From the NCBI RefSeq assembly GCF_900087015.1, contig NZ_FLKP01000002.1, forward strand, positions 1,364,001 through 1,428,000: a DNA stretch of 64,000 nt, read 5' to 3'. Below, piece after piece: positions 16,529 through 24,523 of the stretch (its first letter is position 1; every line of letters starts with the position of its first letter). Position numbers and translations under genes: made by a program. Below the pieces are notes generated by a model. The model saw only the letters and a program-made list of their open reading frames with translations, was not told the origin of the DNA and made no database searches. The stretch is from Christensenella timonensis. GTDB taxonomy: Bacteria > Bacillota > Clostridia > Christensenellales > Christensenellaceae.

Positions 16529-17710
16529 ATGAAAGACTTCAAAACAATTATTGAGTTTGGAACTTCTAAAATAGCATGTGCGGTTGCTGAAAAGAAACAG
16601 CGTATGGGGCTGGAAGTTTTGGGCTATTCCCAAATTCCCTATGCAGGTATCAAAAAAACGAATTGGGTAGACTCCAAGGAAGTAATAGGTGCTGTGGAGC
16701 AGGCGCTGGAATCCTGCGAACGACAGGCTGGTTTCCGTATCAGGAATGCAGACGTCGGGATTCCGGGGTCTTTTATTAAGGTTATGAACCGCAAAGCGCA
16801 GGTTCCCGTGAAGGGACGCGTGACAGAGAAGGATATCGATCTTTTGATCGAGCGGGCAAGGAATTTTGATATCATGTCAGACCTGACATTGGTGCACGAA
16901 TGGCCTGCGTGGTTTTTACTGGATGATAACAACGTCTATTTGGAGCCGTACGATATTCCCACCAAGCGCTTAAGGGGCTGTGCGTCTTTTACGCTTGCCA
17001 ACAAGTTTTTCTTGAACGACGCAATGGATCTGCTCAACCATCTGGGTGTACGGGTGGACTATTTTATCCCGGAACCGCTCGCGGAAGCGCTGTACCTCCT
17101 GCCGGAGGACAAGCGTGATTCCCTTGCAGTTTTGGTCGATATCGGTTATTATAGTACAGATGTATCGCTTGTTTATGGTGACTCCATTTTGTTCTTTGCA
17201 ACCATCCCGATGGGCGGCGGCCATATCACAAATGATATTGCTTATGTCATGAAGGTGGACAAGGATACGGCGGAGCAGCTAAAAAGGCGCTATACGTTTG
17301 GGCTTTCGGACAATAACAGTATTTCGCAGCTGTTTGCCAAGGACGCGGACGGAAAATTGAAAAAGTATCCGTACGATTTGTTAAAGGAGATCATTGATTC
17401 GAGGGTGGAGCATCTTTTGCTCACCATCAATAAGATCACCTCACGACTGGAAGGCAGCATCGGCAGGAAAATCGAGGTTTTTATGACAGGCGGCGGGCTG
17501 GCCTTTATGAAAGGCTTTGACAGCTTTTACCGCGCGATATCAGGAAGAACGCCAAACCTGATCAAGGTGCCGAATACAAAACTTATGCCGCCGGATATGC
17601 ATGCGGCATATGCACTATTGCAATATGCGTACGATGGGTATATCCAAAGCAAACCCCCGACCAGAAAGAAAGGCTTTTTCAGTAAGGGGCAGGATGTGCT
17701 GTTTGAATAA
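16529..17710 (+). CDS. FtsA-like actin-family division protein with altered nucleotide motifs
   Basis: Position directly before ftsZ and overall sequence point to FtsA, the membrane tether of FtsZ. The 393 aa follow the FtsA order: phosphate-1 strand, an SHS2 (1C) domain region (about 80-165, KAQVPVKGRVTEKDIDLLIERA), EPLAEA, phosphate-2 strand, IPMGGGHITNDIA, and a C-terminal adenosine motif MTGGGLAFMKGF. It departs from the family at key sites: the first-strand Asp is Glu (IIE9FGTSK), and the phosphate-2 loop, normally DIGGGTTD, reads D204IGYYSTD211. The C-terminus (KKGFFSKGQDVLFE) is short, so a membrane-targeting helix is not obvious. PilM-like or MreB-like relatives are less likely because of the ftsZ linkage and ITNDIA motif. 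Confidence 0.8.
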   Translation: MKDFKTIIEFGTSKIACAVAEKKQRMGLEVLGYSQIPYAGIKKTNWVDSKEVIGAVEQALESCERQAGFRIRNADVGIPGSFIKVMNRKAQVPVKGRVTEKDIDLLIERARNFDIMSDLTLVHEWPAWFLLDDNNVYLEPYDIPTKRLRGCASFTLANKFFLNDAMDLLNHLGVRVDYFIPEPLAEALYLLPEDKRDSLAVLVDIGYYSTDVSLVYGDSILFFATIPMGGGHITNDIAYVMKVDKDTAEQLKRRYTFGLSDNNSISQLFAKDADGKLKKYPYDLLKEIIDSRVEHLLLTINKITSRLEGSIGRKIEVFMTGGGLAFMKGFDSFYRAISGRTPNLIKVPNTKLMPPDMHAAYALLQYAYDGYIQSKPPTRKKGFFSKGQDVLFE

Positions 17711-17737
17711 ACTTATCCACACTCAAGGAGGAAAAAA

Positions 17738-18964
17738 ATGTCGCTTGAATTTGATAATAACAGTGAAAACTTTGCAAAGATAAGGGTTTTCGGAGTAGGT
17801 GGCGCAGGAAACAATGCTGTGAACCGTATGATAGAGTTTGGGGTGAAGGGAGCGGAGCTCATCGCTATCAATACAGATAAGCAAGCGCTGTTCCTTTCAA
17901 AGGCAGACCAGAAAATACAGATCGGCGAGAAGCTGACCAAAGGACTTGGTTCCGGCGCAGACCCGGAGACGGGAAGGAAAGCAGCGGAAGAAAGCCGCGA
18001 AGAATTGGAACAGGCCGTCAAAGGTTCGGATCTCGTATTTGTATCCTGCGGCTTGGGCGGCGGTACCGGAACGGGTGCGGCGCCGGTGGTTGCGGAAATC
18101 GCCAAAGAAAGCAATGCGCTGACGATCGGCTTTGTGACAAAACCGTTCTGGTTTGAAGGGCATCCGAGGGCAAAGGCGGCAGATGTGGGCTTTGAAACGC
18201 TGAAATCTGTTGTGGATACGATCGTAACGATCCCCAATGATAAGCTGCTCAATACCGTGGGCAAGGATACGCCGCTTGTGGATGCGTTCCGCGTGGCGGA
18301 CGACGTGCTCCGCCAGGGGATACAGGGCATTATTGACCTGATCGGTAAACCGGCCCTGATCAACTTAGACTTTGCAGACGTTAAAAAAGTGATGACGCTG
18401 CGCGGCGTTGCACATATGGGTATTGGGATCGGCTATGGCGAAAATAAGACGGTCGAAGCAGCAAAGCAGGCGATCAACAGCCCGCTTCTCGATACGACGA
18501 TTGAGGGCGCACGCGGGATTATATTCAATGTGACCGGCGATCCGTCGCTCGGTATGTACGAGATACAGGAAGCCGCGAAGATTATTCAGGAAAGCGCTGA
18601 TCCGGAGGCGGATGTGTTCTTCGGCGTATGTATTGATCCTTCGCTGGATGACGAAGTCCGGATCACGGTGATTGCGACCGGGTTTGATGCGCAGCCTGTT
18701 GCAGGAAGTTCCGCGGATAACCGGATCGATACCTCCGGTAAGCCGAAATTAAAGGAAACGATCAGCTTTACAGATGAAGAACCTCTCGATGTGGAGCCGT
18801 TTGCTTCGCCTGTGAGCAGGCAGAAACCGTCGTTGGACGTCCCGGAGGCTCCGAGTATGGGCAGTGGCAGCGCAGACAGCGGATTGGATGTATTTGGCGA
18901 TGAGGATCTGGAAATCCCTTCGTTCCTGAAAAAGAAACCGAGAAGGAACAGAAGCGATTATTGA
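17738..18964 (+). CDS. ftsZ: Cell division protein FtsZ
   Basis: Tubulin-like GTPase forming the Z-ring. The 408 aa start with an ideal AAGGAGG site 6 nt before ATG 17738. The GTPase domain has [13 protein letters not shown], the tubulin signature [14 protein letters not shown] and the T7 synergy loop [11 protein letters not shown]. The C-terminal domain is followed by a variable linker (about 320-395). The conserved tail peptide [10 protein letters not shown] is present and followed by basic residues, so binding to an FtsA/SepF-type partner is expected. A terminator follows. Confidence 0.98.
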   Translation: MSLEFDNNSENFAKIRVFGVGGAGNNAVNRMIEFGVKGAELIAINTDKQALFLSKADQKIQIGEKLTKGLGSGADPETGRKAAEESREELEQAVKGSDLVFVSCGLGGGTGTGAAPVVAEIAKESNALTIGFVTKPFWFEGHPRAKAADVGFETLKSVVDTIVTIPNDKLLNTVGKDTPLVDAFRVADDVLRQGIQGIIDLIGKPALINLDFADVKKVMTLRGVAHMGIGIGYGENKTVEAAKQAINSPLLDTTIEGARGIIFNVTGDPSLGMYEIQEAAKIIQESADPEADVFFGVCIDPSLDDEVRITVIATGFDAQPVAGSSADNRIDTSGKPKLKETISFTDEEPLDVEPFASPVSRQKPSLDVPEAPSMGSGSADSGLDVFGDEDLEIPSFLKKKPRRNRSDY

Positions 18965-18979
18965 TTGGGAATGAAGCGA

Positions 18980-19009
18980 AACTCCCTGCTTTGGGCAGGG
19001 AGTTTTTTG
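18980..19009 (+). terminator. Terminator after ftsZ
   Basis: The 10-bp stem AACTCCCTGC (18980-18989) pairs with 18995-19004, has a 5-nt loop and runs into Ts. Confidence 0.92.
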
Positions 19010-19133
19010 TTGGCTTTTAAGAAAAAACATCTGTAAAATTGTGGAAAACCGAAAAAATATTGATTTCATTAATAATAAATAAATATTCATTAAAACATGC
19101 GACATGAAACGACAAAATAATAGAAATATCGCG

Positions 19134-19142
19134 TGATATGAT
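19134..19142 (+). promoter_or_regulatory. Extended -10 promoter of the sigma factor gene
   Basis: TGATATGAT (19134-19142) is the same nonamer as in front of the ftsA-like gene. There is no recognisable -35. It lies 37 nt before the start codon, which has AAAGGAG at 19162-19168. The remainder of the ftsZ-sigma gap is AT-rich with no other feature seen. Confidence 0.45.
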
Positions 19143-19178
19143 GTTATAAGATAAGTTGACTAAAGGAGCAGGCTTGAA

Positions 19179-19787
19179 ATGAAAGGTATGCCCGCTGTTT
19201 CTGATAGAGCCGATAGCCCGGATCGTACGGAAGCTGGTTTAGGAAAGGGAAAATTGGAACTGATCGAAGGACATTTGGACGTGGTGTCGATACTCGCCTG
19301 TAAATATGCCAACCGCCAGGTTCGTAAAGAGGAGTTGGTATCGGTGGGCAGCATTGGACTGATCAAGGCGGCGGAAAGCTATGATACCGCTAAAAAGGTG
19401 AAGTTCAGCACCTATGCTTCAGCGTGTATTAAAAATGAAATACTTATGTTTTTGCGCAGGAATGCGCATGCATCCAAAGAGATATCGCTAGACGAAACGA
19501 TGGCCCGGGCGGATGACGACCTGAAACTGGAGGGACTGCTCGGAACGGGGGAAGATGCGGTCTGGGATGTTGTTGAGAAGCAGGAAAACCGAAAGCTGCT
19601 GGAGGAGATGCTGCAACATCTGCCACCGCGGCAGCAGGAGATTGTGAATTACCGCTTCGGCCTGAAGGGATATCCGGAAAAGACACAGAAGGAGCTGGCA
19701 CATTTGCTGGGGCTTTCCCAGTCATATATTTCCAAAGTTGAAAAGAAAATATTGTCCTCTATGAGAAAGAAAATAAACGCACGCTAA
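19179..19787 (+). CDS. RNA polymerase sigma-70 family factor, SigE/SigK-like
   Basis: Directs RNA polymerase to alternative promoters. The 202 aa contain region 2 (about 27-95), including VSVGSIGLIKAAESYD, KFSTYASACIKNEILMFLRR and the following -10 recognition area, and region 4 (about 145-200) with the HTH TQKELAHLLGLSQSYISKVEKK. NEILMFLRR and SQSYISKVEKK are typical of the sporulation factors SigE and SigK, and ftsZ-spoIIGA-sigE is the usual clostridial order, so this sits at the sigE locus. But spoIIGA is absent, and the N-terminus of about 26 residues before region 2 is not clearly a SigE-like pro-sequence. The target regulon cannot be read here. A terminator overlaps the stop. Confidence 0.85.
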   Translation: MKGMPAVSDRADSPDRTEAGLGKGKLELIEGHLDVVSILACKYANRQVRKEELVSVGSIGLIKAAESYDTAKKVKFSTYASACIKNEILMFLRRNAHASKEISLDETMARADDDLKLEGLLGTGEDAVWDVVEKQENRKLLEEMLQHLPPRQQEIVNYRFGLKGYPEKTQKELAHLLGLSQSYISKVEKKILSSMRKKINAR

Positions 19788-19811
19788 AGCACCGTAAAAG
19801 GTGCTTTTTTT
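19786..19811 (+). terminator. Terminator overlapping the sigma factor stop codon
   Basis: AAAGCACC (19786-19793) pairs with GGTGCTTT (19800-19807) around a GTAAAA loop, followed by Ts. The first stem bases belong to the TAA stop. Confidence 0.85.
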
Positions 19812-19820
19812 TACTAAATA

Positions 19821-19829
19821 TGGTATAAT
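19821..19829 (+). promoter_or_regulatory. Extended -10 promoter of nrdR
   Basis: TGGTATAAT (19821-19829) lies only about 10 bp after the sigma gene terminator. The start point is predicted near 19836, giving a leader of about 43 nt. Confidence 0.6.
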
Positions 19830-19878
19830 ATACATATTTCTGGTTGGATTCTTCTCAATATGTATGGAGGAAAAAAGA

Positions 19879-20334
19879 TTGAAGTGTATTTATTGTGATT
19901 TTGCGGAAAGCAAAGTGGTGGATTCCAGGCCCGTGGACGATGGGACATCCATTCGCCGCCGGCGCGAATGTTTAAGCTGTGGGAAACGCTTTACCACATA
20001 TGAAAAGGTGGAGAGCCTTCCGGTTTTCGTCGTGAAAAAGGACGGAAAGAGGGAAGCTTTCGATATTGAAAAAATCAAAAAAGGTGTTGTCAAGGCGTGT
20101 GAAAAGCGTGAAGTTTCGTATGACGAGATCGAAACGCTGATCAATGAAATCGAACGCACGGTTTACAATTCACCCAAACAGGAGATCACGTCCCATGAGG
20201 TAGGAGAGATCGTAATGGAGGGGCTGCGCAAGTTGGACGAGGTGGCGTATGTACGCTTTGCATCGGTCTACCGGCAGTTTAAGGACATCAATACATTCAA
20301 AGAAGAACTCAATAAGCTTTTGACGGAGGAATAG
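19879..20334 (+). CDS. nrdR: Transcriptional repressor NrdR
   Basis: Zinc-ribbon/ATP-cone repressor of ribonucleotide reductase genes. From TTG 19879 the protein is 151 aa and begins with the family N-terminus (M)KCIYCDFAESKVVDSRPVDDG. The two Cys pairs are in CIYC and CLSCGKRF, with the RRRREC basic stretch between them; the ATP-cone covers about 46-136. GGAGG (19866-19870) is 8 nt from the TTG and overlaps an in-frame ATG at 19864, which therefore cannot be the start. The longer frame back to 19801 runs through the terminator and promoter. No nrd genes are nearby. Confidence 0.95.
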   Translation: MKCIYCDFAESKVVDSRPVDDGTSIRRRRECLSCGKRFTTYEKVESLPVFVVKKDGKREAFDIEKIKKGVVKACEKREVSYDEIETLINEIERTVYNSPKQEITSHEVGEIVMEGLRKLDEVAYVRFASVYRQFKDINTFKEELNKLLTEE

Positions 20335-21165
20335 ATGGCGGCTTTTTCAGGGAAGGTGCGGCATGGATTTGAACAGCGGGAGACAGAAGGCGTCCGCTAT
20401 TTTGTGATTCCGTCTTTTCTGGAAGCAGGTGTGACGAAGCATTGTTTTACGACGCGGATCGGCGGGGTGAGCGATGGAGTCTATTCCACGCTCAATTTGA
20501 GCCGGACGAGAGAAAACAATCCGGAACATAAAAAAGAAAACCTGATGCGCGTATGCGGGGCTATTGGTGTGCCGTATGAAAGCATCACGCTGGTCAATTA
20601 CGCGCATGGCGACGGTGTTTACCTTGTAGGGGCCAATGATGCGGGCAAAGGGATCACGAAGGAAACAGACCTGCCGCCCTGCGATGCTTTGGTCATAAGG
20701 GAAAGCGGGATCACCGCCCATACCCTGCACGCGGACTGTGTGCCGCTGTTTTTTTTAGACCCTATAAAGCGCGTAGCGTGTGTGAGCCATGCGGGTTGGC
20801 GTGGAGTCTATTACGGGATCACAGGGAATATCATTGAATTGTTTCAGGAAAAGTGCGGGTGCAGCCCAAAAGATATCCTCGTCGGTATTGGCCCGCACAT
20901 CATGGGCTGTTGCTTTGAGGTGAAGGAAGACGTTGCGAAGCCTTTTATGGAAAAATTCGGCGAGGCTGTAGTAATGACGAGGCAGGGAAAAACATATGTG
21001 GATCTGCAGTTGGCGCTGCTCAGGCAAATGGAGCAATGCGGCCTGCTGCCTGAACATATTACCTGTGCCGACCTTTGCACCTGTTGCAGGGAAGATTTGT
21101 TTTATTCACATAGGAGGGATTGCGGAAAAACGGGCGCCATGGGGTCGTTTATCGCTTTTGATTGA
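20335..21165 (+). CDS. pgeF: Multicopper polyphenol oxidase-fold protein, PgeF/YfiH family
   Basis: YfiH/PgeF proteins are linked to peptidoglycan editing (removal of wrongly built UDP-MurNAc-L-Ser in E. coli) and also have laccase or purine-nucleoside activity in vitro. The 276 aa carry the family metal and active-site segments: FTTRIGGVSDGVYSTLNL, HADCVPLFF, SHAGWRG, GIGPHIMGCCFEV, CTCCREDLFYSHRRDCG and the terminal GAMGSFI. ATG 20335 follows the nrdR stop directly, with GAGG just upstream, so the two are co-transcribed. Cytosolic; no signal peptide. Confidence 0.9.
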   Translation: MAAFSGKVRHGFEQRETEGVRYFVIPSFLEAGVTKHCFTTRIGGVSDGVYSTLNLSRTRENNPEHKKENLMRVCGAIGVPYESITLVNYAHGDGVYLVGANDAGKGITKETDLPPCDALVIRESGITAHTLHADCVPLFFLDPIKRVACVSHAGWRGVYYGITGNIIELFQEKCGCSPKDILVGIGPHIMGCCFEVKEDVAKPFMEKFGEAVVMTRQGKTYVDLQLALLRQMEQCGLLPEHITCADLCTCCREDLFYSHRRDCGKTGAMGSFIAFD

Positions 21166-21172
21166 TACGCTG

Positions 21173-22327
21173 ATGGAAAAGATATATTTGGACTATGCCG
21201 CTACAACTTATGTAAGGGACGAAGTCCTGGAAGAGATGCTGCCTTATTTCAAGGAGGGGTTCGGGAATCCGTCTAGCCTGTATGAAAGCGGGCGGCGTGC
21301 GGCGGGCGTGCTCGATGCGGCGAGAAAAAGTATGGCGAAGAGCCTGGGGGCGGCGTCGAAAAACGAGATACATTTTACGGCCTGCGGGACGGAAAGTGAT
21401 AATTGGGCGCTGCGTGGCATCATGGAGGCCAATGCAAAAAAGGGAAAGCACCTTGTCACGACCGCAGCGGAGCACCATGCGGTGCTGCATGCTGCGGGGC
21501 ATTTGGAAACGCTGGGGTATGAAGTGACGGTGCTGCCGGTGGATGAATATGGCGCGGTGAGCGCGGAACAGGTCAAAAATGCGTTGCGGGCAGACACGGT
21601 GCTGGTATCCGTAATCTATGCGAACAATGAGGTGGGAACGGTCAATCCGATCAGGGAGATCGGCCGGGTCGTGAGGGAAGCAGGTGTGCTTTTCCATACG
21701 GATGCGGTGCAGGCGGCGGGCAGTATTCCGCTCGATGTACAAAAGGACTGGATTGACCTGCTGTCCTTATCGGCACACAAGTTTTATGGCCCGAAGGGCG
21801 TCGGCGCATTGTATGTACGTGAGGGCGTGAAGATAGCCCCTTTGCTGTACGGCGGCGCGCAGGAACGCAAGAGGCGTGCGGGAACAGAGAACGTACCGGA
21901 AATCGCGGGGATGGCAAAAGCGCTCCTGCTTGCCGTGCAGGAGATGGACGAAGAAATGCGGCGGATATCGCTGTTGCGGGATTATATGATGGAAAAGGTG
22001 AGGGAATGCTTGCCGCGTGCAGTGGTCAACGGACATGGAACACACAGGCTGCCCAACAATGTAAACATTTCCCTCAAAGGGATCGAATCGGAGGCGGCGC
22101 TTTTGAGCCTCGATATGGCTGGCATCGAATGTTCGAGCGGGTCTGCATGTACCAGCGGATCGCTGGAGCCATCGCATGTGCTGCTGGCGATGGGAAAGCC
22201 GCCGGAAGAAGTCAGGAGCGCACTGCGCTTTACATTGGGAAAAACGACGACCAAAGAGCAGATCGACCGGGTGCTTGGACAGCTTAAAGAGCTGCACTGC
22301 CGCGCAGACCGGCTGGAAGAATGCTGA
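21173..22327 (+). CDS. Cysteine desulfurase (NifS/IscS family)
   Basis: PLP enzyme that takes sulfur from cysteine for Fe-S clusters, thiolated tRNA or cofactors. The 384 aa from ATG 21173 begin MEKIYLDYAATT. Visible are the PLP-contacting TAAEHHAVLHAA, the Schiff-base lysine in SAHKFYGPKG, RAGTENVPEIAGM, and the persulfide Cys in SSGSACTSGS. The longer open frame upstream lies inside pgeF. No IscU, ThiI or MnmA gene follows, so the recipient is unknown. No clear ribosome site precedes the ATG 7 nt after the pgeF stop; coupling to pgeF is likely. Confidence 0.93.
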   Translation: MEKIYLDYAATTYVRDEVLEEMLPYFKEGFGNPSSLYESGRRAAGVLDAARKSMAKSLGAASKNEIHFTACGTESDNWALRGIMEANAKKGKHLVTTAAEHHAVLHAAGHLETLGYEVTVLPVDEYGAVSAEQVKNALRADTVLVSVIYANNEVGTVNPIREIGRVVREAGVLFHTDAVQAAGSIPLDVQKDWIDLLSLSAHKFYGPKGVGALYVREGVKIAPLLYGGAQERKRRAGTENVPEIAGMAKALLLAVQEMDEEMRRISLLRDYMMEKVRECLPRAVVNGHGTHRLPNNVNISLKGIESEAALLSLDMAGIECSSGSACTSGSLEPSHVLLAMGKPPEEVRSALRFTLGKTTTKEQIDRVLGQLKELHCRADRLEEC

Positions 22328-22355
22328 AAAAGGGCGAAACAAGGGAATATATTGA

Positions 22356-22384
22356 TTTACAGATCAAAAGAAGTAGGTTATAAT
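22356..22384 (+). promoter_or_regulatory. Promoter of ireB
   Basis: TTTACA (22356-22361), 17 bp, TATAAT (22379-22384). The start point would be near 22391, about 42 nt before the ireB ATG. Confidence 0.7.
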
Positions 22385-22432
22385 GAAACAGGAACGGCCT
22401 GGGGTAGGGCGGAACATGTTGGAGGCGAAAAA

Positions 22433-22687
22433 ATGTCTGATTTAGATAAAACCATGCAATTTAATTTTGACAAGGAACTGGAAAACCCGGTTCGCGGCAT
22501 CATTCGTATCGTGAGCGAAGCAATGCGTGAAAAGGGCTATGACCCGGTGAACCAATTGATCGGATATATCGTTTCCGGTGACCCAACGTATATCACGGGA
22601 TATAAAAATGCCCGTTCCCTGATCGCGAGCGTGGACAGGGATGAGCTTTTGGAAGAACTGGTCAGCTTTTATATCAAGCAAATATAA
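22433..22687 (+). CDS. ireB: IreB family regulatory phosphoprotein (UPF0297)
   Basis: Small protein that in Enterococcus is a substrate of the PASTA kinase IreK and modulates cephalosporin tolerance. The 84 aa are diagnostic: MSDLDKTMQFNFDKE, then VSEAMREKGYDPVNQLIGYIVSGDPTYIT and a C-terminal RDELLEELVSFYI. GGAGG (22421-22425) precedes ATG 22433; an in-frame extension further upstream has no ribosome site. It heads the conserved ireB-ruvX-DUF1292 string. A terminator-like hairpin separates it from ruvX. Confidence 0.95.
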   Translation: MSDLDKTMQFNFDKELENPVRGIIRIVSEAMREKGYDPVNQLIGYIVSGDPTYITGYKNARSLIASVDRDELLEELVSFYIKQI

Positions 22688-22694
22688 TAAAATG

Positions 22695-22730
22695 AAGATC
22701 ACGCCCTCGAGTGTTTGGGCGTGATTTTTT
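22695..22730 (+). terminator. Terminator or attenuator between ireB and ruvX
   Basis: ATCACGCCC (22698-22706) pairs with 22717-22725; the stem extends by A-T and G-T pairs and ends in six Ts. ruvX starts 16 nt later with no visible promoter, so partial read-through is likely. Confidence 0.8.
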
Positions 22731-22745
22731 GAACAGGAGAACAGT

Positions 22746-23165
22746 TTGGCAAGAATCATAGGACTGGACGTAGGGGACAAAAGGATCGGGATCGCCCTTT
22801 CCGACTTACTGATGATCACGGCACAGCCGGTCGAAACATATACCAGGACGCAGGAGGAGCAATCGGATATTGAGTATCTGGTTGGTTTGATGGAAAAGAA
22901 CGATGTGGATAAAATCGTTTGCGGCCTTCCGAAAAATATGAACGGGACGATCGGCGAGCAGGCGGAGAAGGTACAGGCTTTTGCGGAGAAGCTCAAAGAA
23001 GCGAGCGGGAAGCAGCTCGTATACTGGGATGAGCGCCTGACGACCAAAAGTGCGCACCGGACGCTCCTGGAAGCGGATGTAAGCCGAAAAAAACGAAAAA
23101 AGGTAGTGGACAAGATTGCTGCTGTTTATATCCTTCAGGGGTATATGGACAGTATATCGATATGA
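22746..23165 (+). CDS. ruvX: Putative Holliday junction resolvase / pre-16S rRNA nuclease YqgF (RuvX)
   Basis: RNase H-fold nuclease; the family processes the 5' end of 16S rRNA and was earlier proposed as a Holliday junction resolvase. The 139 aa show IIGLDVGDKRIGIALSD (catalytic Asp), VCGLPKNMNGTIG, and WDERLTTKSAHRTL with the second acidic site, then KKVVDKIAAVYILQGYM. TTG 22746 has AGGAGA 5-6 nt upstream. Its stop overlaps an ATG (23162) in the next gene's frame. Confidence 0.93.
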   Translation: MARIIGLDVGDKRIGIALSDLLMITAQPVETYTRTQEEQSDIEYLVGLMEKNDVDKIVCGLPKNMNGTIGEQAEKVQAFAEKLKEASGKQLVYWDERLTTKSAHRTLLEADVSRKKRKKVVDKIAAVYILQGYMDSISI

Positions 23166-23194
23166 AAGAATGCATCCGGAAAGGAAATGAAACG

Positions 23195-23485
23195 ATGAGT
23201 GAAGAATTGAATTTGATCGAAATGCAGGACGAAGACGGTAACGTATTACAATTTGAGCATTTGCTGACATTTGAAGTAGACGACAGTTTTTATGTCGCTT
23301 TTACGCCGGTCGAAAAGATGGAAGAATTCGATGTGGGCGAAGTGCTGATCATGCGGATCGAGGAGGGCGACGACGGAGACGTTTATGTGCCGATCGAAAC
23401 GGAACAGGAACTGGACGAGCTATGGGGCATCTTCCAGCAGCTTTATTACGAAGACGATGAAGAAGAAGAGGACGGCGAGGAATAA
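23195..23485 (+). CDS. DUF1292 family protein (YrzB-like)
   Basis: Small acidic protein of unknown function, found after ruvX in many Bacillota. From ATG 23195 it has 96 aa: the DUF1292 core IEMQDEDGNVLQFEHLLTF and FYVAFTPVE, then a very acidic tail of Asp/Glu. I prefer 23195 because AAGGA lies just upstream and the protein then starts close to the domain. ATG 23162, overlapping the ruvX stop by 4 nt, would add 11 residues and is possible through coupling. Confidence 0.85.
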   Translation: MSEELNLIEMQDEDGNVLQFEHLLTFEVDDSFYVAFTPVEKMEEFDVGEVLIMRIEEGDDGDVYVPIETEQELDELWGIFQQLYYEDDEEEEDGEE

Positions 23486-23490
23486 TATCC

Positions 23491-23520
23491 TTGCATTCCC
23501 TGTTTTCTTTGTGGTATAAT
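23491..23520 (+). promoter_or_regulatory. Promoter of the rpsB-tsf operon
   Basis: TTGCAT (23491-23496), 18 bp, TATAAT (23515-23520), with a TGG extension of the -10. The start point is near 23527, leaving a leader of about 97 nt before rpsB. Confidence 0.75.
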
Positions 23521-23526
23521 ATCAGA

Positions 23527-23605
23527 CGATAACGCACCTGGAGCGGATTCCAGCACTCGTGCCGGAAACGGTGACGCTGGAGGTAAAGCACAGGGAGGCA
23601 TAAAA
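23527..23605 (+). promoter_or_regulatory. Structured 5' leader of rpsB (candidate S2 autoregulatory site)
   Basis: Two small hairpins can be drawn: CTGGA/TCCAG, and CCG-GAAA-CGG with a GNRA tetraloop extended by CGT/ACG. Ribosomal protein operons often carry leaders bound by the encoded protein, but I do not recognise a named Rfam-type motif here. The AGGAGG of rpsB follows at about 23609. Confidence 0.3.
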
Positions 23606-23623
23606 CGAGGAGGTTTATTTAAT

Positions 23624-24493
23624 ATGTCAGTTATTTCAATGAAACAACTTTTAGAAGCAGGTGTGCATTTCGGACACCAGACCCGCCGTTGGAACCCGAA
23701 GATGAAACGGTTCATCTTCACGGAAAGAAACGGTATCTACATCATCGACCTTCAGAAAACAGTCAAGGAAGTAGAAAAAGCATATTATTTTGTACGCGAC
23801 ATCGCTATGGACAATAAATCGGTGCTTTTTGTCGGTACAAAAAAACAGGCGCAGGATTCCATCGAATCCGAAGCGAAACGCTGTGGCCAGTTCTATGTGG
23901 CTAACAGGTGGCTGGGCGGCATGCTCACAAACTTTAAGACAATGAGAAGCCGTGTCGCAAGGCTCAATAAGATCGAGGATATGGAAACAAACGGAGATAT
24001 GGAGCTTCTGCCAAAAAAGGAAGTAATCCAGCTCATGCACGAGAAAGAAAAGCTGCTGAAAAACCTGGGCGGTATCCGCGAAATGAAAGACCTGCCGGGC
24101 GCGCTTTTCATCGTTGACCCGAGAAAAGAAAGAATTGCAATCGCAGAAGCCAGGAACTTGGGTATCCCGGTCGTTGCAATCGTTGATACGAACTGTGATC
24201 CCGATGAAGTGGATTATCCGATCCCGGGCAATGACGATGCGATCCGTGCGGTCAAGCTGATCGCCTCCAAGATGGCGGACGCGGTACTGGAGGGCAAGCA
24301 GGGCGAGCAGATGGAAGAAGCGGAGCAGGAGGCTGCTGCGGTCGTGACAGAGGCAGAGATCGAAGTCGCTGCGGCGGAAGAGATCGCCGAAGAAATCGCA
24401 AAAGAAATTCTTCCCGAAGAAGTTGTTGTTGTGGAAGAAGCCGTTGAAGAAGCGCCTGCAGCAGTGGAAGCGGAAGCAGCGGAAGAAAAATAA
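23624..24493 (+). CDS. rpsB: 30S ribosomal protein S2
   Basis: Small-subunit protein S2. The first about 228 residues are typical ([85 protein letters not shown]). The remaining about 60 residues form an extremely Glu/Ala/Val-rich acidic extension, unlike the short tail of Bacillus S2; such tails occur in some Clostridia. AGGAGG precedes ATG 23624. It is followed by tsf, the classical pair. Confidence 0.98.
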   Translation: MSVISMKQLLEAGVHFGHQTRRWNPKMKRFIFTERNGIYIIDLQKTVKEVEKAYYFVRDIAMDNKSVLFVGTKKQAQDSIESEAKRCGQFYVANRWLGGMLTNFKTMRSRVARLNKIEDMETNGDMELLPKKEVIQLMHEKEKLLKNLGGIREMKDLPGALFIVDPRKERIAIAEARNLGIPVVAIVDTNCDPDEVDYPIPGNDDAIRAVKLIASKMADAVLEGKQGEQMEEAEQEAAAVVTEAEIEVAAAEEIAEEIAKEILPEEVVVVEEAVEEAPAAVEAEAAEEK

Positions 24494-24523
24494 TAGTGAT
24501 ATCAATATTTGGAGGGTTTATCC

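Noticed and set aside
23651-24505. - strand ORF of 284 codons opposite rpsB
   Set aside because: Mirror of the S2 coding sequence, giving a Phe/Arg/Leu-rich product with no family features.
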